A stretch of 6,589 nucleotides of DNA, taken from Eggerthellaceae bacterium. Its GTDB lineage: Bacteria > Actinomycetota > Coriobacteriia > Coriobacteriales > Eggerthellaceae. The stretch is taken from the NCBI GenBank assembly GCA_003452695.1, contig DMNP01000362.1, forward strand, positions 1 through 6,589, given 5' to 3'. Below are positions 1 through 5,330 of the stretch, piece after piece (the first letter of the stretch is position 1; each line of letters begins with the position of its first letter). The translations under genes were made by a program, and so were the position numbers. A model generated the notes under the pieces. That model worked only from the letters and a program-made list of their open reading frames with translations. It was not told where the DNA came from and did no database searches.

Positions 1-667
1 GTCGGACATGTTCGGCGACCGCAAGTTCACGTACGAGTTCGATGAGGACATCGAGACGCTTGTGGCGCTGGACATCAACACGCAGGACACCGGCGCGGCA
101 GGAATCACTTCCAGCCAGTTTGCCATCCGCGCCACGGAGCACCAGCAGACTTGCATTGACATCATCCGCAACATCGTGACCACGGCGGGCTACGCGCCTC
201 AGACCTACGGCATTGACATTGACGGTAATGCCCAGAGCGGCACGGCGCTGCACATCCGCGAGAAAAAGAGCTTCAACACGCGCGGCAAAAAGCAGACGTA
301 TTGGCAGTCCCCGCTTGAGGCCATCATGACCAGCATGGTGCATCTGGACGCGGCGCTTTTCCCCGGCAAAGGCAGCGACGGCGACGACACGGTGAAGGTG
401 CGGTTCGCTGACAGCATGAGCAATGACCTGTCCACCATGTCCAGCGCCCTGCAGATGCTCAACAGCGCGGCAGCAATCAGTACGGAGATGAAAATCGCCA
501 TGCTGCATCCTGACTGGACGAAAAAGCAGATCGCGGAGGAAGTTGACCGCGTGAAGCAGGAAAACGGCCTTGCCATGGATTCACCCATTATGGAGCTGGG
601 CGACTACGAGCAACCGCAGCGTGAAGAAGAACAGCCCGAACGACAGCCCGAAGGGACTGAGCCCTGA
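1..667 (+). CDS. Portal protein, C-terminal part (SPP1 gp6-like; 5' end outside window)
   Basis: This is the C-terminal roughly 220 residues of a phage portal protein, the dodecameric ring at one capsid vertex through which DNA is packaged and ejected and to which the tail connects. The frame is open to the left edge, so the ATG at position 8 is an internal methionine. Recognisable family features are the SGTALHIREKK segment followed by a KKQTYW helix region (about residues 77-100 counting from position 8) and the STEMKIAMLHPDW motif near 157-169, typical of clostridial and bacillar portal proteins of the SPP1 gp6 type. The last 25 residues are a Glu/Gln/Pro-rich acidic tail, probably disordered. 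The stop TGA shares one base with the ATG of the minor capsid gene, so the two are probably translationally coupled. Assignment rests on motif memory and gene order. Confidence 0.88.
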   Translation, partial: SDMFGDRKFTYEFDEDIETLVALDINTQDTGAAGITSSQFAIRATEHQQTCIDIIRNIVTTAGYAPQTYGIDIDGNAQSGTALHIREKKSFNTRGKKQTYWQSPLEAIMTSMVHLDAALFPGKGSDGDDTVKVRFADSMSNDLSTMSSALQMLNSAAAISTEMKIAMLHPDWTKKQIAEEVDRVKQENGLAMDSPIMELGDYEQPQREEEQPERQPEGTEP

Positions 668-2496
668 TGCCGATTTCCGTCAACCGGTTCGATGATCTGG
701 CCGCCAATGTGCTGAGCGTCTACGAGGAGGCCGAGCGCCATATGATGGGCCGCGTGGCCGCAAGGCTGCAGCGCGGTGTCACGCAGCCCGGCTGGACGGA
801 AAAGAAATACGGTGAAATGCGAGCTGTCAGCCGGGAAATGCAGGCGTATCTCGCCAATCTGCAGGTTGACCGGCGCGAGCTTCAACAGCAGTATTTGGAA
901 CAGGCGTATGAGACAGCCCGCGCGGCCCACGTGAGCGATGCTTATACCTTCGGTCAGGTGACCGGCATTCAGGGCTTGACGCCCAACACCACCAAAGTGG
1001 TCAACATCATGTCGGAGCTGGATGACAGCATGCGGGCCGCCGACCGGCGAATCCTGCGAAGTGTCAATGACGCCTATGCGGACATCGTTGGCCGGGCATC
1101 CGCGCTGGTGGCGACGGGCAGCATCACCTACCGGGACGCGGTGCAGCGGGAGTTGAATCACTTCGCCGACCGTGGTATCACGTCCTTTGTGGATAAAGCA
1201 GGCCGCCAATGGGACATGGAGACATACGCCGAAATGGCAACGCTGACAGCTATTGAGCGGGCGACCATTGAGGGCTACGTCGACAGCATGCGGGAGTTTG
1301 ATTACGATCTGGCGGAAATCTCCAGCCACATCGGCGCTTGCCCCGTCTGCGAACAGTGGGAGGGCGTGATCGTTTCCATCAGCGGCAATGACACCCGCTA
1401 CCCGTCACTGGATGACGCTCGGGATGCCGGAGTGTTTCATCCGCGCTGCATCCATGACATATCGACGTACTACGAGGGCATTTCACCAAAGGGCCGCAGC
1501 CGTCCTACAGCGGTGACACCAGCGCCCAGCGCAGCATACACGGCTCGAAGCCAGCAACGCAAGTTTGAACGCATGGAGCGTCAGTGGAAACGGCGCATGG
1601 AGGTAGCCGGTTCGCCGGAGGAGGAGCGCGACGCCTATGCCCGCGTTAAACTGTACCAGCAGCGAATCCGGGAGCTGATAGGCGACTACAACGATGAAGT
1701 GCCCAGCAGCTACGACTACCTGCCGCGCAAGTACCGCCGAGAGGGCGGGCGCGTGACACTGAGCGAGGCCGCGAAAAAGCTGGCCCCGGTCATTATCCCG
1801 GACGCCCAGCAGCCCAAGCGCGTCGTGCTGCCGTCCACGCTGGGAGAGTTCAGTCCGTTCCGCCGGGCTGCCAGCGGTGCCGCCAATCGTGTAATGAGCC
1901 AGTACGGTGTCACCCTGCGCGACCAGAGTCGCGATGACATCATGAACTTTTTCCGCAACGTGGAGCGCACCGGCGGCATGACCATGAAGCTGAACGAAAA
2001 CGGCACGCCCTACGTCAGCATGCACCGAGCCGCATATGAGGCGCTTGACGCGCTGACCAATTCACTAACTGACCGCATCAAGGTACAGGACAAGGAGATC
2101 GCCCGCGACTATGCCGACCTCAACGCCATACTGCGCAATACGCCGCTTTATATCAGCAAGTATGACAGGGCGAATATCCCGGACTTCGGCGAGTATGCCC
2201 GCTCACCCGCGAACCACGTTCGCACCACGCTGAGCCGTGACGCCATGAGCGTTGACAGTGCCTACAAGGAGTTGCAGGAGATTTATCCCGGCTACTTCTC
2301 CGGCGAATCCACAAACCCGGCTGACCGCCTGATGGAGATCAATCAGGTATTGGACGGTCTGAGGGAATCGCGCAGCATGTCAGCACGGGATTATTACGGC
2401 GAGGCAGGACTTCGGGAGATGCGCGGCGAAATCTGGAGAGACCTCACGCGCGAATATTTCAACGTGCGTGACAAATCCAGCAAAGGAGGCCGCTGA
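667..2496 (+). CDS. Phage minor capsid protein (Phage_min_cap2 / MuF-like) with extra C-terminal domain
   Basis: A 609-aa minor head protein that directly follows the portal gene, as SPP1 gp7 and Mu F do. Family members bind the portal and sit inside the capsid in a few copies. The start ATG overlaps the portal stop and has AAGGGA at 651-656 upstream. Residues 1-215 are mostly helical. Residues 219-268 hold the diagnostic core: SHIGACPVCEQWEG, then SISGNDTRYPSL, then FHPRCIHDISTYY, with C225, C228, H258, C261 and H263 arranged like a metal site. Residues 295-375 carry the YTARSQQR...ER...KRRM helical segment usual after that core. From about residue 379 a linker leads into an extension that many relatives lack. 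Residues 485-605 (RNTPLYISKYDRANIP, VDSAYKEL, PADRLMEINQVLDGL) resemble a C-terminal segment of giant polyvalent proteins from clostridial phages and conjugative elements. The core call is firm; the extension's function is unknown. Confidence 0.88.
   Translation: MPISVNRFDDLAANVLSVYEEAERHMMGRVAARLQRGVTQPGWTEKKYGEMRAVSREMQAYLANLQVDRRELQQQYLEQAYETARAAHVSDAYTFGQVTGIQGLTPNTTKVVNIMSELDDSMRAADRRILRSVNDAYADIVGRASALVATGSITYRDAVQRELNHFADRGITSFVDKAGRQWDMETYAEMATLTAIERATIEGYVDSMREFDYDLAEISSHIGACPVCEQWEGVIVSISGNDTRYPSLDDARDAGVFHPRCIHDISTYYEGISPKGRSRPTAVTPAPSAAYTARSQQRKFERMERQWKRRMEVAGSPEEERDAYARVKLYQQRIRELIGDYNDEVPSSYDYLPRKYRREGGRVTLSEAAKKLAPVIIPDAQQPKRVVLPSTLGEFSPFRRAASGAANRVMSQYGVTLRDQSRDDIMNFFRNVERTGGMTMKLNENGTPYVSMHRAAYEALDALTNSLTDRIKVQDKEIARDYADLNAILRNTPLYISKYDRANIPDFGEYARSPANHVRTTLSRDAMSVDSAYKELQEIYPGYFSGESTNPADRLMEINQVLDGLRESRSMSARDYYGEAGLREMRGEIWRDLTREYFNVRDKSSKGGR
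2483..2489 (+). promoter_or_regulatory. Ribosome binding site for the GTG-start 56-aa gene
   Basis: AAGGAGG lies inside the last codons of the minor capsid gene, 9 nt before the GTG at 2499. This near-perfect site is the main reason for accepting the very short downstream gene and its GTG start. Confidence 0.7.
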
Positions 2497-2498
2497 CC

Positions 2499-2669
2499 GT
2501 GAGCGAGAAAAACGAGCCATTGACCGAGGAACAGAAAAAGCAATTGCGCCGACATGTGCGCCGACACCTGCGTAGCCTGGGTTTCGACGTGCCGGACAAA
2601 GACCAGCCGCCCATGATCATTGAGGTCGTGGACGATGACGGAACCATCATCAAGACCGAAATCAAGTGA
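2499..2669 (+). CDS. Hypothetical small charged protein, 56 aa, GTG start
   Basis: A short gene begins with GTG two bases after the minor capsid stop, behind a strong AAGGAGG at ideal spacing. It encodes 56 residues. The N-terminal half is highly charged and probably helical (SEKNEPLTEEQKKQLRRHVR...). The C-terminal half, ending IIEVVDDDGTIIKTEIK, reads like a beta hairpin. There is no signal peptide, membrane segment or cysteine. I do not recognise a family. Its place between the minor capsid and scaffold genes suggests a role in head assembly or as an accessory, but this is inference from position alone. The stop codon's last base is also the first base of a terminator stem, which fits a true gene end. 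Reality of the gene is supported by the RBS, spacing, GC-rich third positions and this 3' signal. Confidence 0.65.
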   Translation: MSEKNEPLTEEQKKQLRRHVRRHLRSLGFDVPDKDQPPMIIEVVDDDGTIIKTEIK

Positions 2670-2690
2670 ACCGCCTCCGGGCGGTTTTTT
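2669..2690 (+). terminator. Rho-independent terminator inside the structural operon
   Basis: Stem AACCGCC (2669-2675), loop TCCG (2676-2679), stem GGCGGTT (2680-2686), with the final two T of the stem starting a run of six T (2685-2690). It is a 7-bp perfect GC-rich hairpin with a U-tract, placed right at the stop of the 56-aa gene. The next RBS starts only 9 nt after the T-run and I see no promoter between them, so it probably acts as a partial terminator or mRNA-stabilising hairpin rather than an operon end. Confidence 0.75.
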
Positions 2691-2698
2691 CGTGCGTG

Positions 2699-2705
2699 AA
2701 GGAGG
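2699..2705 (+). promoter_or_regulatory. Ribosome binding site fixing the start of the 84-aa gene
   Basis: AAGGAGG lies 7 nt before ATG 2713. The open frame extends upstream to an ATG at 2620, but that would read through the 56-aa gene and the terminator in another frame. This RBS selects 2713. Confidence 0.7.
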
Positions 2706-2712
2706 GCACACC

Positions 2713-2967
2713 ATGGCAAACATCACCATCCCGCGCGATGTCGCGGAAAAGCTGTATGATCTGTATAACAATGTGGCCAGCGCGGACAGCCATTACCAGC
2801 GCTGTCAGAGCGACAACTTCCGGCTGCACGTCAAGAGCGTGTACCAGAACAAGGGCGTGGCGGATGCGTTCGCCGCCCTGAAGGACAAGCTGGAATCCGC
2901 CGATTCCACGGCAAATGCTCCTAGCGGCGCAGAAACGCGCCGTAAAGGCGTCCTGTCGCGGGATTAG
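2713..2967 (+). CDS. Hypothetical protein, 84 aa, between minor capsid and scaffold genes
   Basis: An 84-aa soluble, mostly helical protein starting MANITIPRDVAEKLYDLYNN, with an excellent RBS. Residues 1-65 look like two or three amphipathic helices (VAEKLYDLYNNVASADSHY; GVADAFAALKDKLE). The last 20 residues (TANAPSGAETRRKGVLSRD) look disordered and basic. There is one cysteine, and no signal or membrane segment. I do not recognise the family. It is the first gene after the terminator at 2669-2690 and the last before the 198-nt leader of the scaffold gene. A role in head assembly is plausible by position but unproven. An earlier start would overlap the preceding gene and the hairpin, so 2713 is preferred. 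Confidence 0.7.
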   Translation: MANITIPRDVAEKLYDLYNNVASADSHYQRCQSDNFRLHVKSVYQNKGVADAFAALKDKLESADSTANAPSGAETRRKGVLSRD

Positions 2968-3165
2968 GATTTATATACCCAAAGGCGCAAAACGGCTTCT
3001 AGGGCCATTTGCGGGCGTCTGAGAGCGTGATAAAGAGCGCGACCCAATGCGGGCAGCGTTTTTTATGCTATTCTGCCTGCCGCTGTGGTTCACAGCGGAC
3101 TGCCTAGCGGGAGAGTGCCCGTTCAAAACTCGAAGCAGTAACAACGTAAAACGGAGGATGAAAAA
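2968..3165 (+). promoter_or_regulatory. Structured non-coding leader upstream of the scaffold and capsid genes
   Basis: This is the longest gap without an annotated gene in the window. Possible helices, seen by eye: CGCAAA/TTTGCG (2986-2991 with 3008-3013, inner GGC/GCC); GGCAG/CTGCC (3052-3056 with 3073-3077); a perfect 8-bp hairpin CCGCTGTG-GTT-CACAGCGG (3080-3098); ACTGC/GCAGT (3099-3103 with 3135-3139) enclosing AGCGGG/CCCGTT (3106-3111 with 3118-3123). The last two helices abut the 8-bp stem and could stack on it. A T6 run at 3059-3064 follows a weaker alternative pairing (CGC..CCC/GGG..GCG, 3038-3058) that would exclude the GGCAG helix, as in an attenuator. I see no convincing sigma-70 promoter. 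GGAGG at 3153-3157 is the scaffold RBS. Folding has not been computed. Confidence 0.4.
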
Positions 3166-3753
3166 ATGAATCTTGATTTCCTGAAACCCGTACTGGGCGA
3201 TGAACTGTTCGCGCAGTTTGCCGCCGCCGTCAAGCCCAGCGGCATGAACATTGTCAACATCGCCGATGGCAGCTACATTCCCAAGGCGAAGTTTGACGAA
3301 AAGATTGCCACGATCAACCAGCTCACGACCGACCTTGCCAATGCGCAGGCACAGGTTCAGGCCGAGCAGGCCAAGAACGCGACCGTCAACGAGCTGCAGG
3401 CCAAGGTCGACCAGCTCACGCAGGACGTGGCAGCCCGCGACCAGCAACTTCACGCGCAGAACCTTGATTATACGATCAAGGACGCGCTGCGCGCCGCCAA
3501 GGCCCGCAACGTGGATGTGGTGATTCCGCTGCTGAAGCGCGAGGACATCACAGAGAAGGACGGCAAACTGGAGGGCTTCGACGCGCAGCTCACCACGCTG
3601 AAACAGTCATACCCGTATTTGTTTGAAGGCGAAAATCCCGGCCATCAGCGTGGCGGTTACAGCGGCCAGCAGGACATCATCGGCGGCGCATCCTCCGACA
3701 GCACCAACGCCGCCATGAACAACGCCCTGCGCAGTATGGCTGGCAGGACATAA
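3166..3753 (+). CDS. Capsid scaffolding protein (Phage_GP20 family, SPP1 gp11-like)
   Basis: A 195-aa scaffold that lines the inside of the procapsid, directs the major capsid protein into the right shell size and leaves before DNA packaging. The N-terminus has the family pattern LKPVLGDELFAQF followed by IVNIADGSYIPKAKFDEK (about residues 28-45). Residues 45-105 are a long coiled coil rich in Gln, Ala and Asp (NQLTTDLANAQAQVQAEQA). After it come VIPLLKREDI and LEGFDAQLTTLKQSYPYLF (about 122-150), then a Gly/Ser/Asn-rich tail ending NNALRSMAGRT, the likely capsid-binding end. Length is normal for the family. The start has GGAGG 8 nt upstream. The major capsid gene follows after 23 nt, the classic scaffold-capsid pair. 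No protease domain is present. Confidence 0.92.
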   Translation: MNLDFLKPVLGDELFAQFAAAVKPSGMNIVNIADGSYIPKAKFDEKIATINQLTTDLANAQAQVQAEQAKNATVNELQAKVDQLTQDVAARDQQLHAQNLDYTIKDALRAAKARNVDVVIPLLKREDITEKDGKLEGFDAQLTTLKQSYPYLFEGENPGHQRGGYSGQQDIIGGASSDSTNAAMNNALRSMAGRT

Positions 3754-3762
3754 CCTACGAAT

Positions 3763-3768
3763 GGAGGT
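3763..3768 (+). promoter_or_regulatory. Ribosome binding site of the major capsid gene
   Basis: GGAGGT lies only 3 nt before an in-frame ATG at 3771 but 9 nt before the ATG at 3777. The spacing favours 3777, giving the N-terminus MAYNTMIDRT, which is also the form familiar in this capsid family. Confidence 0.75.
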
Positions 3769-3776
3769 AAATGACT

Positions 3777-4766
3777 ATGGCTTATAATACCATGATCGAT
3801 CGTACCGGCGCTCAGGTGCTGATTCCTGAGCAGGTATCCCGTGAAATTATTCAGGAGCTGCCCAAGCAGTCCACGTTCCTGCGCCTGGCGAATCGGATGC
3901 CGAACATGACCGCGAAGCAGCTCAAGATGCCCGTGGCCACCGGCAATCCCGAAGCGTATTTCGTCAGCGGTGACACCGGTCTGAAGCAGACCAGCAACAT
4001 GACGTGGGACGGCGCGACCATCACCGCCGAAGAACTGGCCGTCATCGTGCCCATCCCGGAGGCCGTGCTGGACGATTCCGACTATGACATCTGGGGCGAG
4101 GTTCGCCCGCGCATCGTGGAGGCGTTCGCCAAGAAGATCGACGCCGCCGCGTTTTTCTCCACCGAAAAGCCCACTTCCTGGCCTGTCGGCCTGGTGCCCG
4201 GCGCGGTTGCGGCTGGCAATGTGGTGTACCTGAACAGCGGCAGTGGCAACAGCGCTACTACCCTCGACCTGTACCCTGCTATCAACGGCGAGGGTGGCGT
4301 GATCGCCAAGGTTGAGGAACTCGGCCTGCCCGCCAACGGCTATGTCGGTGCCCTGAAGCTGCGCGCCAAGCTGCGCGGCGCTGTGGACGAGAACAAGCAG
4401 CCCATTTTCCGCGCTGCGTATTCCAACGGCGCTGCCGGTTCCATGGCCTACGAGCTGAATGGCGCTGCCATCGACTTCCCGGACAACGGCGCGTGGGACG
4501 CTGACGCCGCCCTGCTGCTGGCTGGTGATTTCCGCTATGCCCGCTACGCCATCCGTCAGGACATCACCTACAAGGTTCTGACCGAAGCCATCATCAGCGA
4601 CGCCCAGGGCAAGGTCATCCTGAATCTGGCCCAGCAGGACTGCGTGGCTCTGCGCGCTGTCATGCGTCTGGGCTGGGCGCTGCCCAAGCCTGTCAACGCC
4701 ATCAGCGGCGATACGGATTATTATCCCTTTGCCGTGCTGGCCGAGACCGCTCCCAGCGGCACCTGA
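3777..4766 (+). CDS. Major capsid protein (HK97 fold, Phage_capsid family)
   Basis: A 329-aa major head protein that forms the icosahedral shell. Typical motifs for this clostridial branch are MAYNTMIDRTGAQVLIPEQV at the N-terminus, LPKQSTFLRLANRMPNM (28-44), KMPV (50-53), AYFVSGDTGLKQTS (60-73) and EELAVIVPIPEAVLDDSDYD (85-104), where the P-I-P-E-x-V-L-D element of the HK97-fold spine helix region is clear. Near the C-terminus, FRYARYAIRQDI and a long strand region through VALRAVMRLGWALPKPVNAI are also as expected. There is no N-terminal delta domain, in line with the separate scaffold gene. The TGA at 4764-4766 follows APSGT. The same frame then stays open for 43 more codons to a TAA at 4896, described separately. 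Codons are strongly G/C-ending, as for a highly expressed gene of this genome. The alternative start 3771 would add two residues. Confidence 0.95.
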   Translation: MAYNTMIDRTGAQVLIPEQVSREIIQELPKQSTFLRLANRMPNMTAKQLKMPVATGNPEAYFVSGDTGLKQTSNMTWDGATITAEELAVIVPIPEAVLDDSDYDIWGEVRPRIVEAFAKKIDAAAFFSTEKPTSWPVGLVPGAVAAGNVVYLNSGSGNSATTLDLYPAINGEGGVIAKVEELGLPANGYVGALKLRAKLRGAVDENKQPIFRAAYSNGAAGSMAYELNGAAIDFPDNGAWDADAALLLAGDFRYARYAIRQDITYKVLTEAIISDAQGKVILNLAQQDCVALRAVMRLGWALPKPVNAISGDTDYYPFAVLAETAPSGT

Positions 4767-4898
4767 ACGCCTAGCGGCACGGACAGCGTTCTGAGCCGTT
4801 CCGCCGCGCCCGCTGTGGACGCGCCTGCCGTCGAGACAGTAGCGGCGACAAAGAGCACGGCCAAGCGCTCGACGCGAAAAAAGACCGTGACGCTGTAA
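4767..4898 (+). other. In-frame open extension after the major capsid stop (possible readthrough tail)
   Basis: Immediately after the capsid TGA the same frame continues for 43 codons to TAA (4896-4898). It encodes TPSGTDSVLSRSAAPAVDAP and then an Ala/Thr region with a basic end (STAKRSTRKKTVTL). About three quarters of the codons end in G or C (33 of 43), as in the neighbouring genes. No RBS or convincing start codon lies within it, so it is not an obvious separate gene. A stem-loop spans 4774-4804, 7 nt after the TGA: GCGG/CCGC, one C-T mismatch, ACGG/CCGT, a small internal loop, CAG/CTG and a CGTT loop. The tail could be made by stop-codon readthrough, or be a remnant of a longer capsid protein cut by a point mutation. 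Experiment or homologues must decide. Confidence 0.4.
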
Positions 4899-4906
4899 CA
4901 TGACAA

Positions 4907-4934
4907 GGGCTGCTCCAAGCGGGGCAGCCCGTTT
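4907..4934 (+). terminator. Strong hairpin, weak terminator, after the capsid gene
   Basis: GGGCTGCTCC (4907-4916) pairs with GGGGCAGCCC (4921-4930) around an AAGC loop: ten pairs, one of them T-G. It is followed by G and only three T, so termination is probably partial. It begins 8 nt after the TAA of the capsid-frame extension and 9 nt before the AAAGGAG that serves the adaptor gene. Partial termination or 3'-end protection here would raise capsid mRNA over the connector genes. Confidence 0.55.
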
Positions 4935-4958
4935 GCCTGCGTAAAGGAGCGTGAGAAA

Positions 4959-5330
4959 ATGCCTGACATTCATGGAGTGTTCGCCGCTCCTGAGCAAAGC
5001 GAAATCGACGCAATGGAGCCGCGCATCAAGGCGTTCATATTCCCGTCTATCCCGCACTTCGATTACGAGATAGAAGCGTTCAACAAAGCTGTCATAACGC
5101 AGATTGACCATGAGAAAACTGTCGCGCAGAAGATGAACGATCAGAACCTGCCCGCAGGTGTCAAGTCGTTCACCATCGGCAACTTCTCCATGGCATTTGA
5201 GGACGGCAGCTTTGACAACCGCATCACCAAGCGCACTATCTGCCCGACGGCTTACGGTATACTGCTGGAGGCTGGCTTGCTTTACAAGGGCGTTGAAGGG
5301 AGGTTCCCCGGCTGTTATGGCTCTGATTGA
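4959..5330 (+). CDS. Head-tail connector (adaptor) protein, SPP1 gp15-like by position
   Basis: A 123-aa protein directly downstream of the capsid gene, the place of the adaptor that binds the portal ring from outside and starts the head-tail interface. The start ATG has AAAGGAG (4943-4949) 9 nt upstream. The N-terminal half is helical (SEIDAMEPRIKAFIF, then FDYEIEAFNKAVITQI about residues 35-50), as in gp6/gp15-type adaptors, which are small helical bundles. The middle has VKSFTIGNFSMAFEDG (68-83), a pattern I know from adaptor-like proteins of clostridial phages, followed by CPTAYGILLEAGLLYKGV. The last 14 bases overlap the start of the next gene. Sequence recognition alone is moderate; length and order make the role likely. 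Confidence 0.7.
   Translation: MPDIHGVFAAPEQSEIDAMEPRIKAFIFPSIPHFDYEIEAFNKAVITQIDHEKTVAQKMNDQNLPAGVKSFTIGNFSMAFEDGSFDNRITKRTICPTAYGILLEAGLLYKGVEGRFPGCYGSD
5296..5303 (+). promoter_or_regulatory. Ribosome binding site for the head-closure gene
   Basis: AAGGGAGG lies 13 nt before the ATG at 5317. The spacing is longer than for the other genes here. Translation is probably assisted by coupling, because the upstream gene ends 14 nt inside this one. In-frame ATGs at 5332 and 5341 lie further from any comparable site. Confidence 0.5.

Noticed and set aside
3041..3074. TATGCT and TATTCT as -10 elements of a promoter before the scaffold gene
   Set aside because: No acceptable -35 hexamer lies 16-18 nt upstream of either, and there is no extended -10 TGn.
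4574..4597. Minus-strand CTGATGA followed by a short TTCG-capped stem and GAA, resembling part of a hammerhead ribozyme core
   Set aside because: The second core element is GAAC rather than GAAA, I did not find the other two helices, and the site lies inside well-conserved capsid coding sequence.
4764..4804. Capsid TGA read as selenocysteine, with the following stem-loop as a SECIS element
   Set aside because: The loop distance (about 20 nt) is in the bacterial range, but a selenocysteine near a flexible capsid tail has no precedent I know of, and simple readthrough or mutation explains the pattern better.
4900..4944. A 14-codon ATG frame between the capsid extension and the adaptor gene
   Set aside because: It lies within the hairpin at 4907-4930, has no RBS and is too short to be distinguished from chance.
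5158..5316. Upstream extension of the head-closure reading frame to ATG 5158
   Set aside because: It would overlap the adaptor gene by over 170 nt, its translation is Ser/Ala/Arg-rich shadow sequence, and it has no RBS, whereas 5317 follows an AAGGGAGG and gives a normal family length.
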